64,000 bases of DNA from Acidobacteriota bacterium (GTDB lineage Bacteria > Acidobacteriota > Vicinamibacteria > Vicinamibacterales > Vicinamibacteraceae), in the NCBI GenBank assembly GCA_023429845.1, contig JAEZCY010000207.1, forward strand, positions 1-64,000, written 5' to 3'. Every line of letters begins with the position of its first letter. Position 1 is the stretch's first letter. Below are positions 7,997-16,028 of the stretch, piece by piece. The notes beneath the pieces were generated by a model that did no database searches, was not told where the DNA came from, and was given only the letters and a program-made list of their open reading frames with translations. The position numbers and the translations under genes are program-made.

Positions 7997-10249
7997 TTAC
8001 TTCAACCGAACTTCCAGCGTCGCCAGGTTGGCGAGGCTGTCGGTTGCCCGAAGGACGATCGGGCCGTCGCCCAGATCTGCCGTCGGCACCGTGAAGCGCT
8101 CACGCAGGCCGTCCAGCACGCCATCGTCCGGAAACACCGCACGCCATTGACCGTCGGCGAGCAGCACATCGACGCGCTCCAGCGTCGAGACGGCGTCAAC
8201 CACTTCGAATGAGAACGTCGCCGGCGACGCCGCTGCGGCGCGGGACTTGACGTTGGCCGGCGGTGTCCTGTCGGTGCGCTGGACACTTGCGCCGTCGAGC
8301 ACGCGGATCACGGGAGGGGTGTTGTCGATGGTGATCGGGCCCGCTTCGCGCTCGGCCTGCAGGGCGGCGCCGGCCGGGTTCGCACGCGCATCGCTGGCGA
8401 CGACGCGCACGAGATAGCGGGCGTCGGGCAGCAACGAGGTGTCCCAGGTATACACGCTGCCCACCAGGTCCTTGGCGAGCAGGCGCCACTCGGCCGTGCC
8501 CGTCCGCCGCAGCCACACCTGGTAGCGGAGATCGTCCTTGTCAGGGTCGGTCGCGTCCCATTGAAACGTCTGGAAACCCTTCTGGAACAGGCGGCGGCCC
8601 ACGGCAGCCGAGGTGCTGGTCGGCGTTGCGGCCGCAATCGCCTGGTCACGCGCTGGTGCGGGCGTCGTCGAAAGAAAACCTGCGAGGTCCGGCGGTTCCT
8701 GCGTGCCGAATGGCTGCTGGAAGACCACGCCTGCCGGATGCACCGTCAGGTTGGTCAGGCGCGGCCGCTGATTGCGCGGCAGGTAGGTGAGCGTGACGCC
8801 GTCGATGGTCGACGCGCCCGCCAGCTCGATCTTCAATTGCAGGTAGCGGGCCGCGGGGCTGCCGACGCGCAGCACGCCCTCGTCCGTGCGCACCGGCGTC
8901 CAGTCGGCCCACGTCTCGTCCGGCGTGGACGTGTTGCCGCTGCGGGTGGCGAAGCCGACGGTGCTGCGGGAGGGCTGGTCGCCCTCCCAGCGCACCAGGC
9001 CCCAGCTGGCCCCAGTCGTGGCGTCCTTCACTTCGGACGTGTACGTCCCCTTGGCGGCTGCGTTGGCCGACAGCGCCAGAATCTTTCCGGGATTGGACGC
9101 CGTGATCAGGTATCCGTCACCGCTCGGCACGATGCGTGTGAGCTGCCGTGCGGGCAACTGGGCGATGCGTGCCGTGCGCACCGGTTCACCCTCGAGCGCA
9201 TAGACGACGCCGTTGTCGGCAGCGACGAGGATGCGCCCTGCGGGGGAGACGGTGATGTCGAACGGCAGTTCGCCTGTCGCTTCCCAGTAGGTGTCCACCA
9301 GTCCGTCGGGGCCCAGCCGGTAGACCGCGCCCTTGGGGGCGCCGCTGGTTGCGGCCGTCGGGGCAGGGTTGGCCGTTGCCGGGCTCACCGTCATCGCGTC
9401 GCCGATCGCCACGATGGTGACCTCGGTGGTCACCTGCGGCGTGAGCGTCGTTCCCGGCGGCGGGGCCGGCGTGGTGGCGCCGGCCGACGTGCCGGGCGAC
9501 ACGGCGAGCACCCACGTCGCGCCGTCCGCACCAGGGCGAATCGCCTGCACCTGCGTGTAGGGACCGTCAAGCAACGCGAATGCCTTGCCCCCCGCTGGCA
9601 CCCGATACAGTCGGCCGGGGCTGTCGGTGCCGACGAGCACGTCGCCGTTGTCGCTGACGCTGAGCGCCGTGACGTTGGCCGCGGCGCTCTCGAAGATCTT
9701 CGTGGACGTGCCGCCGTCGCGGGCGACGCGGTACACGCGCCCCTTGCCGCCCGTGGCGACGTACACCTGCTGCTGCCGATCCACGGCGAGCGCCCACACG
9801 TACGTGTCCTCGGGGTCGAAGAACACCGTGGCCGTGCCGTCCCGAGCCACCCGGTACACCTTGCCGTCGGGGGAGGTGGCGGCCAGCAGCGCGTCGCCGT
9901 GCCAGGCGACCGCATGGACCTGCAGGTCGTCGCTGTCCCAGTGCACGCGCGTCTGGTCGCCCTTCGAGGCGAGCACCTGCCCCTCGTTGCCGCTGCCGAC
10001 GTACAGCGTGCCGTCGGGCGCCAGGGCCGCGGACCACAGGGCGGGGGAGGGCTCCTCGTGGAGCACGCGCACCGCGGGGCCCAACGTGAGGCGTCCCTCG
10101 CGCGTGACGGCCACCTGCTCGCCGTGTCCGGCCATCCAGTGTTCGCTGCTCGTGATCTCCCAGCGTGACGGACCTGCGGCGCGAACGGGCAGCGAAGCCA
10201 TGGCGGCGACGGCAGCCATGACCAGGAACAGGCGATGCCTATGTGTCAT
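7997..10249 (-). CDS. Secreted beta-propeller repeat protein, C-terminal Fn3/Ig-like modules
   Basis: About 750 aa. ATG 10249 starts a clear signal peptide (MTHRHRLFLVMAAVAAMASLPVRA). The N-terminal half consists of blades with the recurring pattern DGTLYVGSGNEGQV, GDALLAATSPDGKVYRV and QVYVATGGKGRVYRVARDGG, typical of YVTN/NHL-like propellers. A Pro/Ala/Thr-rich insert (around 9360-9500) interrupts the blades. The C-terminus has Ig/Fn3-like segments (YQVWLRRTGTAEWRLLA, RYLVRVVASDARANP). Probably periplasmic or surface-located. It lies 7 nt behind the S55 peptidase gene, so the two are co-transcribed. No enzymatic motif seen; function unknown. Confidence 0.75.
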   Translation of the reverse strand: MTHRHRLFLVMAAVAAMASLPVRAAGPSRWEITSSEHWMAGHGEQVAVTREGRLTLGPAVRVLHEEPSPALWSAALAPDGTLYVGSGNEGQVLASKGDQTRVHWDSDDLQVHAVAWHGDALLAATSPDGKVYRVARDGTATVFFDPEDTYVWALAVDRQQQVYVATGGKGRVYRVARDGGTSTKIFESAAANVTALSVSDNGDVLVGTDSPGRLYRVPAGGKAFALLDGPYTQVQAIRPGADGATWVLAVSPGTSAGATTPAPPPGTTLTPQVTTEVTIVAIGDAMTVSPATANPAPTAATSGAPKGAVYRLGPDGLVDTYWEATGELPFDITVSPAGRILVAADNGVVYALEGEPVRTARIAQLPARQLTRIVPSGDGYLITASNPGKILALSANAAAKGTYTSEVKDATTGASWGLVRWEGDQPSRSTVGFATRSGNTSTPDETWADWTPVRTDEGVLRVGSPAARYLQLKIELAGASTIDGVTLTYLPRNQRPRLTNLTVHPAGVVFQQPFGTQEPPDLAGFLSTTPAPARDQAIAAATPTSTSAAVGRRLFQKGFQTFQWDATDPDKDDLRYQVWLRRTGTAEWRLLAKDLVGSVYTWDTSLLPDARYLVRVVASDARANPAGAALQAEREAGPITIDNTPPVIRVLDGASVQRTDRTPPANVKSRAAAASPATFSFEVVDAVSTLERVDVLLADGQWRAVFPDDGVLDGLRERFTVPTADLGDGPIVLRATDSLANLATLEVRLK

Positions 10250-10256
10250 GTAACGG

Positions 10257-12113
10257 TTACGGAACGAGGGGAGTGATCGGGATGGTGCGCTGCCCGGTGG
10301 CGACGGCGTCGGCGGGAAGCTCCCACTCACCGAGCACGTCCTGATCGAGGCTCGTGGACACCACGCCGGGCGACGCGCCGAGCACCGTGATCACCGTGCC
10401 GGGCAGCGCGGGCAGGTCGTGCCCGTTGACGACGGAGCCGGCGGCCGACCGCGTCAGCCGCACGTACCAGCGATCACCACGCCGTCCGTCGTTGAGGAGC
10501 TTCACGAGTTCTTCGATGCTGCGCGCCTGCTCCATCGACCGGCGACGGCCTTCGAGCTGTGCGAGCGACGCCCCGTCGATGATCTGCAACTGCAGCGGCC
10601 CCTGCGCCGTGGCGGGAATCGGCACCTGCAGCTTGTGCAACTGGGGTGCGCTCCGGAAGTTCCGCGTCTCGACCATCAGGGTGACGGTGTCGCCGGCGCG
10701 TGGACGTGGCTCGGCAATCCAGGCGCGCGCGAGTCGCGTGGATCGCTGCCGCTCGTCGGTCTCGACCTCGAGCGCAATCCGGCCGACCTCGGGCTTGCCC
10801 AGATCGCTCCGGAGCACGGCGGCCAGCGGTGCGGCCAGTGACGCGGCGGCGCTCACAACCGCGCTGTCGCCGCCGAACACGTCATCCAGGCGCAGCGTCG
10901 CGTCACCCACAGCGGCGGTGCCCTTCACGCGAATCGTGGAGACACCGACCTCCCGCTGGTAGGACTGCAGGACGTTGGCCACCGACGCGAAGAGGATGAG
11001 CGGTGAGAACAGCTGGTCCTCGGCCATCTCGAACGCAAACGCACGAGCCGGCCTGCCGGTGGCGAGCAATGACACCGACACGGGAATCGTGCGTGGCCGA
11101 ACCCCGAGCGTGCCGGCGATCGCCGTGGCGCGATCCTGGTCCATCACCCCGAGCACCTCGCCCAGCTGCGCGAGCTTGATGGAGTTGAGCAGGCTGGGGA
11201 TCACCGCCACCACGTGTGCCCGCGTCATGGGCATCTGGGCCGGGCCCAGATTGAAGAAGGGATGGCCGAATGCGAGCACCCGCTTGCCATCGACGCTCGT
11301 GACCGTGCCGGTGGCGCCGAGCGACAGGTCGCCGCGCGCCAGGCTCACGCCGACAGCGTCGCCCGGCTGGAGCGTCGCATCTCCGACGACTGCGTCAGGG
11401 GCCGGCGCACCGGCGCCCACGGACGCGGGCACGAATCCCGCGGCGGTGAAGGTGTCGGCGAGCCAGTTGCCGACCGGTGTGGAGAACCCGCCCATCGACA
11501 ATGGCGTGGCGATGGGCCGAAGCATCGGAGCGGCCGTGGCATCGAGCCCCAGACGGGCAAGGTCGTTGCCGCCCACGGCGATGCCCGCCGCGCCTGGAAT
11601 CGAATCGAGGAACGCCTGACGCAGCGCCGCCGGGGTCAGTGGCGTGTCGAGCGGGAGGGCTGCCACGGGGCGCACCGTGCTCGCCAGGCCCGGAGCGGTG
11701 GCGTCGGTCATCTCCGCTATCGGCGTGATCCCGGCGATCGGCTCCTTGGCGAACTGGCCCATGGAGTAGGCCACAGCGCCGACCAGGCGGCCGTCGATGT
11801 ACACCGGGCTCCCGCTCATGCCGGCGATGACACCCGTGTGCTCGAGTCCGGCGCCCTCGAGACGCGCAAGGATCACCTGGCGTTTTGCGCCGATGACGCC
11901 ATCGAGCACGCCGAGCACATGGGCCTTGAAGGTCACCCGCTCGCCGCCGCCCATGCGCGTCACGCCTTCGCCGACCTGGCCCGGGCGAATCTCCGATACG
12001 GGAAAGCTGCTCATGCGGGCCGGCAGCGGCGCGATGCACAGGCCGAGGACCAGGCAGGCCGCAAGGACGGTGCGGAGCGGGCGAGCAGGCACGGAAGGCG
12101 CGGGAGCAGTCAC
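10257..12113 (-). CDS. SpoIVB (S55) peptidase-like secreted protein
   Basis: About 618 aa from GTG 12113, with an N-terminal signal sequence (RTVLAACLVLGLCIAPLPA). The following domain matches the S55 family: IRPGQVGEGVTRM, VTFKAHVLGVLDG and the nucleophile-type motif GVIAGMSGSPVYIDGRLVGAVAYSMG, in which the Ser of GMSGSP is the expected catalytic residue. The long C-terminal region (about 330-618) is unassigned. The frame could begin at TTG 12173, but the likely promoter (-35 12164-12169, -10 12141-12146) lies downstream of that codon, which favours 12113. In spore formers this family cleaves signalling proteins; here, paired with a secreted propeller, the substrate is unknown. Confidence 0.75.
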   Translation of the reverse strand: MTAPAPSVPARPLRTVLAACLVLGLCIAPLPARMSSFPVSEIRPGQVGEGVTRMGGGERVTFKAHVLGVLDGVIGAKRQVILARLEGAGLEHTGVIAGMSGSPVYIDGRLVGAVAYSMGQFAKEPIAGITPIAEMTDATAPGLASTVRPVAALPLDTPLTPAALRQAFLDSIPGAAGIAVGGNDLARLGLDATAAPMLRPIATPLSMGGFSTPVGNWLADTFTAAGFVPASVGAGAPAPDAVVGDATLQPGDAVGVSLARGDLSLGATGTVTSVDGKRVLAFGHPFFNLGPAQMPMTRAHVVAVIPSLLNSIKLAQLGEVLGVMDQDRATAIAGTLGVRPRTIPVSVSLLATGRPARAFAFEMAEDQLFSPLILFASVANVLQSYQREVGVSTIRVKGTAAVGDATLRLDDVFGGDSAVVSAAASLAAPLAAVLRSDLGKPEVGRIALEVETDERQRSTRLARAWIAEPRPRAGDTVTLMVETRNFRSAPQLHKLQVPIPATAQGPLQLQIIDGASLAQLEGRRRSMEQARSIEELVKLLNDGRRGDRWYVRLTRSAAGSVVNGHDLPALPGTVITVLGASPGVVSTSLDQDVLGEWELPADAVATGQRTIPITPLVP

Positions 12114-12140
12114 GGAAGCACGGCCGGACAAGATGCGTCG

Positions 12141-12169
12141 GTTATGACACGCGGCCGGAAGGGGGTCAA
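12141..12169 (-). promoter_or_regulatory. Putative sigma70 promoter of the S55 peptidase gene
   Basis: On the minus strand, TTGACC (12169-12164), 17 nt, CATAAC (12146-12141). The predicted start near 12135 leaves about 20 nt before GTG 12113. Divergent from the trp leader promoter. Confidence 0.5.
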
Positions 12170-12210
12170 GCAAGCCTGCGGCACGCGCGCGTCATATCGT
12201 TGGACGCCCG

Positions 12211-12238
12211 TTGACGATGTTCGGACGAGTCTGATAGC
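12211..12238 (+). promoter_or_regulatory. Putative promoter of the aromatic amino acid operon
   Basis: TTGACG (12211-12216), 16-nt spacer, GATAGC (12233-12238). The transcript would begin about 12245-12252, at or just before the leader-peptide ATG (12252), and no Shine-Dalgarno sequence is present, so the leader mRNA may be leaderless as reported for trpL of Sinorhizobium meliloti. Confidence 0.5.
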
Positions 12239-12251
12239 GTCTGCTACCGAC

Positions 12252-12362
12252 ATGCGGGGCTTTGCCGCGTTCTCCTTCGTCGCTGGGCAGTCCATCCACG
12301 CTCCGGTTACGGGTGCGTATTGGTGGTGGTACAGCTCCAACGCCGAGGGGGCGGCCGTCTAG
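12252..12362 (+). CDS. trpL: Aromatic/trp operon leader peptide (36 aa)
   Basis: A 36-codon frame starting at ATG 12252 and ending TAG 12360-12362 has Tyr-Trp-Trp-Trp-Tyr at codons 23-27 (TAT TGG TGG TGG TAC, 12318-12332) and Phe at codons 4, 7 and 9. Consecutive Trp codons in a short leader before aroDE and the trp genes are the hallmark of ribosome-mediated attenuation. When a ribosome stalls with the third Trp codon in its A site, its footprint should end just before the antiterminator strand at 12342; when it reaches the stop codon it covers that strand. No other in-frame start lies close by and no Shine-Dalgarno sequence is visible. Confidence 0.85.
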   Translation: MRGFAAFSFVAGQSIHAPVTGAYWWWYSSNAEGAAV

Positions 12363-12412
12363 CCGCACGTCGACCAGCACAGATTCTCCGGAATCCCTGG
12401 CGCCCCTTCGGC
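12342..12412 (+). promoter_or_regulatory. Antiterminator of the aromatic operon attenuator
   Basis: GCCGAGGGGGCG (12342-12353) is complementary over 12 contiguous positions, one of them a G-U pair, to CGCCCCTTCGGC (12401-12412), which is the left arm of the terminator. The two structures are therefore mutually exclusive. The upstream strand begins 13 nt after the last Trp codon, the spacing needed for ribosome-position sensing. Confidence 0.82.
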
Positions 12413-12434
12413 CTCCGCCGATGGGGCGTTTTTT
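12401..12434 (+). terminator. Intrinsic terminator (attenuator) before aroDE
   Basis: Outer stem CGCCCC/GGGGCG (12401-12406 with 12423-12428), one T-T mismatch, inner stem TCGGC/GCCGA around a CTCC loop, then six T residues (12429-12434). It lies 40 nt upstream of the aroDE ATG. It is the only strong hairpin with a full T-run that I found in the window. Confidence 0.92.
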
Positions 12435-12474
12435 GTTTGTCCGGATGCGCACGCGGAACCCGGAAGTCCGAAAG

Positions 12475-13944
12475 ATGCCTGACACCGTGAAACTCGTGGC
12501 CACCCTGGCCGACCTGGCCGCCGCCGACGTCCCCGCGGCGCGAGCGGCCGCGGCTCGCGTGGCCGACCTCGTGGAGTTCCGTGTGGACCGGCTGCCCCCG
12601 CTCCCCATGGCTGATCTGCTCGGCGAACTCGCGTCGCGCGCCATCGTGACCTGCCGGCCGGTGCGCGAAGGCGGGGCCTACGAAGGAGACGAGGCCTCCC
12701 GGGAAGCGGTGCTCCGCGGGGCGCTGCACCATGGAACTGCATTCGTGGACGTGGAATGGGATGCGGCGTTCGCCGATGCGCTGATCGCCGCGTTCCCCGG
12801 CCGCGTGGTGTTGTCGCGTCACGACTTCCTGGCCGTGCCCGGCGATCTGCCGACGCTCGTCAGTGCCATGGCCGCGCGTCGCCCGGCCCTCGTCAAGATC
12901 GCGGTCACGCCGCGCCGCATCTCCGACCAGCTCGTGTTCCGGGAGGCCGCAGCCGCCGCCGGCGACACGCCCGTCGTCCTGATTGCGATGGGGACGGCCG
13001 GCCTGGCGTCACGCATCCTGGCCGAGCGGGTCGGCTCGTGCTGGACGTACAGCGGTGCGGCGATTGCGCCGGGACAGGTGCCGCCGGACGTGATGCGCGC
13101 GCGTTTCCGTGTCGGCAGCCAGACGCCGGCCACGCAGGTCTTCGGCGTCGCCGGCCGACCCGTCGGGCACTCGTTGTCGCCGACGCTGCACAACGCGGCG
13201 TTCCAGGCCCTCGGGATCGACGCCGTGTATCTCCCGTTCGAGGCCCACGACATCGACGACCTGCTCACCGCCGCGGAGGCCTTCGATGTGCGCGGACTCA
13301 GTGTCACCGCGCCATTCAAGCTCGACGCGCTATCGCGGGCCGTGCGCGCCGACCCGCTGGCGACGCGGCTCGGAGCGGCCAACACGTTGGCGCGCGCGGC
13401 AGATGGCTGGCTGGCGAGTAATACGGACGTCGAAGGCTTCCTCCAGCCGCTGCGGTCACGCATGCCGCTGGCAGGCGCACGGGTCGCGGTGCTCGGAGGC
13501 GGCGGCGCGGCACGCGCCGTCGTTGCGGGCCTGCACGGCGAAGGGGCACGCGTGACCGTGCACGCGCGGCGGCGCGACCAGGCCGTCGCGCTCGCGCCGC
13601 TCGGCGCCACGGCGGGTGAGTGGCCGCCAGCGCGCGGCAGCTGGGACCTGCTGGTCAACACCACACCGGTCGGCACCACGCCCGACGCGCACGCGTCGCC
13701 GCTCGCGCCGGCCGCGCTCGCCGGCGGCGGGCTCGTGTACGACCTTGTCTACAACCCGGGCCGCACCCGGCTGCTCCGCGACGCCGCTGCTGCCGGCTGC
13801 GCGACGCTCGGCGGTCTCGAGATGCTCGTGGCGCAAGCGGCACTGCAAGTGGCCACCTGGCTCGCCGTCGATCCCCCCGTGGACGCGATGCGTGCCGCCA
13901 TCCACGCCGAGGCGCCGCACCTGGCGCCTGCAACGGAGAACTGA
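12475..13944 (+). CDS. aroDE: Bifunctional 3-dehydroquinate dehydratase / shikimate dehydrogenase
   Basis: A 489-aa fusion catalysing steps 3 and 4 of the shikimate pathway. Residues 1-215 are type I dehydroquinase: VEFRVDRL, the His in LSRHDF and the Schiff-base Lys in LVKIAVTPRRISD. Residues about 222-489 are AroE: FGVAGRPVGHSLSPTLHNAAF, SVTAPFKLDAL with its catalytic Lys, SNTDVEGF, nucleotide-binding VLGGGGAARAVV, LVNTTPVGT and GLEMLVAQAALQ. ATG 12475 is the first start after the attenuator. Similar fusions are known from plants and chlamydiae. First structural gene of the operon; its TGA abuts the trpE ATG. Confidence 0.93.
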   Translation: MPDTVKLVATLADLAAADVPAARAAAARVADLVEFRVDRLPPLPMADLLGELASRAIVTCRPVREGGAYEGDEASREAVLRGALHHGTAFVDVEWDAAFADALIAAFPGRVVLSRHDFLAVPGDLPTLVSAMAARRPALVKIAVTPRRISDQLVFREAAAAAGDTPVVLIAMGTAGLASRILAERVGSCWTYSGAAIAPGQVPPDVMRARFRVGSQTPATQVFGVAGRPVGHSLSPTLHNAAFQALGIDAVYLPFEAHDIDDLLTAAEAFDVRGLSVTAPFKLDALSRAVRADPLATRLGAANTLARAADGWLASNTDVEGFLQPLRSRMPLAGARVAVLGGGGAARAVVAGLHGEGARVTVHARRRDQAVALAPLGATAGEWPPARGSWDLLVNTTPVGTTPDAHASPLAPAALAGGGLVYDLVYNPGRTRLLRDAAAAGCATLGGLEMLVAQAALQVATWLAVDPPVDAMRAAIHAEAPHLAPATEN

Positions 13945-15459
13945 ATGTCTGCCATGACCCAGACCACTTTCGACGAGTTCGTCGACCTTGCGGGGCGCGG
14001 CACGTTCGTCCCCGTCTGCCGCGAGCTGCTTGCCGACCTCCTCACGCCCGTGTCGGCGTTCCTGCGCGTGGCGGAACACTCCGACTACGCGTTCCTGTTC
14101 GAGAGCGTCGAGGGCGGTGAGCAGGTCGCACGCTACTCCTTCCTCGGCAAGGACCCGTTCCTCGTGCTCCGCGCCCGCGGCGGCAAGGCGGTTGTCGAAC
14201 AGGGCGGACAGGTGACCGAGCTCGACGAGAGTTTCGTCGCCGCGCTCCGCCGCATCATGGCGGAGTACCGGTCTCCGTTCGTGCCCGGCCTGCCGCGCCT
14301 CACCGGCGGAGCCGTCGGCTTCTTCGGCTACGACGCCGCCCCGCACTTCGAACCTGCGCTGCGCAAGGTGTGGGAGGCGTACGGCGCCGAGCAGGACCCG
14401 CGCGACGAGGCCGCCTTCATGCTGTTCGACACGGTGCTCGCGTTCGATCACGTCAAGCACCGGATCCTGTTGATCGCCAACGCCCGCATCTCGCCCGACG
14501 ACGACCTCGCGTCGTTGTACCAGTTCGCGAATGCGCGACTCGACTTCCTGCAGCGGGAACTCGAGCAGGCGCACGCGCAGCCCATCGCCGCGGCGGGCGA
14601 GGCGTCCGCGCCGCCGACCGTCACGCCCCGCACCACGCGCGACGAGTTCGAGAGCGCCGTGCGCCGCGCACAGGCCTACATCGGCACGGGCGACATCTAT
14701 CAGGTGGTGCTGTCGCAACGCTTCGACGTGCAGCTCGAGGCCGACCCGTTCACGGTCTACCGCGCGCTGCGACACGTCAACCCGTCGCCGTACATGTACT
14801 TCATGCGCGTCGGCGACCTGTCGATCGTCGGATCGTCGCCCGAGATGCTGGTGCGCGTGGAAGGCGGACACACCGAGACCCACCCGATCGCCGGCACGCG
14901 GCCACGCGGACGGACGCACGAGGAGGATCTGCGCCTCGGCGAGGAACTCAAGCGCGACGAGAAGGAACGCTCCGAGCACGTGATGCTCGTGGACCTCGGA
15001 CGCAACGATCTCGGTCGCGTCTGCCAGTACGGGTCGGTACGGGTGCCGCAGTTCATGACGCTCGAACGGTACTCACACGTGATGCACCTCGTGTCGCGCG
15101 TGGTCGGGACGCTCGCAGACGACGCGGACCGGCTCGATGCGCTCGTCTCGTGCTTCCCGGCCGGCACCGTGTCGGGCGCGCCGAAGATTCGCGCGATGGA
15201 GATCATCGCGGAGCTCGAAGGACGACCGCGCGGCGTGTACGCGGGCGCGGTGGGCTATCTCGATTTCGCCGGCGACCTCGACTTCTGCATCGCCATCCGC
15301 ACCGTCTGGATGCGAGACGGCATCGCCTTCGTGCAGGCTGGCGCCGGTATCGTCGCCGACAGCCATCCGGCAGCCGAGTACGAGGAGACCCTCAACAAGG
15401 CGCGTGCCGTGCTCGGTGCGCTCGAACTCGCCCAGTCGCTCGGGCGTCACCGCGGATAG
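13945..15459 (+). CDS. trpE: Anthranilate synthase component I
   Basis: Chorismate-binding subunit (504 aa) that makes anthranilate with ammonia supplied by TrpG. The N-terminal half includes LFESVEGGEQVARYSFLG, the region holding the tryptophan feedback site (the Ser of the ES pair is kept, so feedback inhibition is expected). The C-terminal catalytic half has GDIYQVVLSQRF, ETHPIAGTRPRGRT, DLGRNDLGRV and GAPKIRAMEIIAELE. Its ATG directly follows the aroDE TGA, and trpG starts 2 nt after its TAG. Confidence 0.96.
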   Translation: MSAMTQTTFDEFVDLAGRGTFVPVCRELLADLLTPVSAFLRVAEHSDYAFLFESVEGGEQVARYSFLGKDPFLVLRARGGKAVVEQGGQVTELDESFVAALRRIMAEYRSPFVPGLPRLTGGAVGFFGYDAAPHFEPALRKVWEAYGAEQDPRDEAAFMLFDTVLAFDHVKHRILLIANARISPDDDLASLYQFANARLDFLQRELEQAHAQPIAAAGEASAPPTVTPRTTRDEFESAVRRAQAYIGTGDIYQVVLSQRFDVQLEADPFTVYRALRHVNPSPYMYFMRVGDLSIVGSSPEMLVRVEGGHTETHPIAGTRPRGRTHEEDLRLGEELKRDEKERSEHVMLVDLGRNDLGRVCQYGSVRVPQFMTLERYSHVMHLVSRVVGTLADDADRLDALVSCFPAGTVSGAPKIRAMEIIAELEGRPRGVYAGAVGYLDFAGDLDFCIAIRTVWMRDGIAFVQAGAGIVADSHPAAEYEETLNKARAVLGALELAQSLGRHRG

Positions 15460-15461
15460 TC

Positions 15462-16028
15462 ATGGTCCTGCTGATCGACAACTACGATTCGTTCACGTTC
15501 AACCTGGCGCAGTATTTCGGTGAGCTCGGCGCACAGGTTGCCGTGCACCGCAACGACCGGATCACGCTGGACGAGATTGCCGCGATGGCGCCGTCGCACA
15601 TCGTGATCTCGCCGGGGCCGGGCCGGCCCGAGCACGCCGGCATCTCCGTGGACGTGCTGCGCCGGTTCGGGTCGTCCGTGCCGACCCTCGGCGTGTGTCT
15701 CGGGCACCAGGCGATGGGCCATGCATTCGGCGGACGCGTCGTCAGCGCACCGGTGCTCATGCACGGCAAGACGTCGGACGTGGACCACGATGGCCTGGGC
15801 GTGTTCAAGGACATCCCCCAGGGCTTCACCGCCGCCCGGTATCACAGCCTCGTCGTCTCGCCTGACGGACTGCCGGATGAACTGGAGGTGACCGCCCGCA
15901 CGCGCGGGGACGGCACCGTCATGGGTTTGCGGCACCGCCGGTATCCGATGCACGGCGTCCAGTTCCATCCCGAGTCGGTGCTGACCGGGCCTGGCCACCA
16001 CCTCCTCCGCAACTTCCTGGAGATCTGA
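15462..16028 (+). CDS. trpG: Anthranilate synthase component II, glutamine amidotransferase
   Basis: 188-aa class I amidotransferase releasing ammonia from glutamine for TrpE. The nucleophile is Cys79 in GVCLGHQAMG, and the His/Glu dyad is in GVQFHPESVLTGPG. The N-terminus LLIDNYDSFTFNL is diagnostic. It is not fused to TrpE or TrpD. The stop overlaps the trpD start (TGATG). As in many bacteria it might also serve p-aminobenzoate synthesis; no pabB is in the window. Confidence 0.95.
   Translation: MVLLIDNYDSFTFNLAQYFGELGAQVAVHRNDRITLDEIAAMAPSHIVISPGPGRPEHAGISVDVLRRFGSSVPTLGVCLGHQAMGHAFGGRVVSAPVLMHGKTSDVDHDGLGVFKDIPQGFTAARYHSLVVSPDGLPDELEVTARTRGDGTVMGLRHRRYPMHGVQFHPESVLTGPGHHLLRNFLEI

Noticed and set aside
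12114..12173. TTG 12173 as the start of the S55 peptidase
   Set aside because: The likely -35/-10 elements lie downstream of it, and GTG 12113 leads directly into the signal peptide.
11214..12362. A long plus-strand frame ending with the Tyr-Trp-Trp-Trp-Tyr codons
   Set aside because: Only the last 36 codons, after ATG 12252 and the promoter, are supported; the upstream part is antisense to the S55 peptidase gene.
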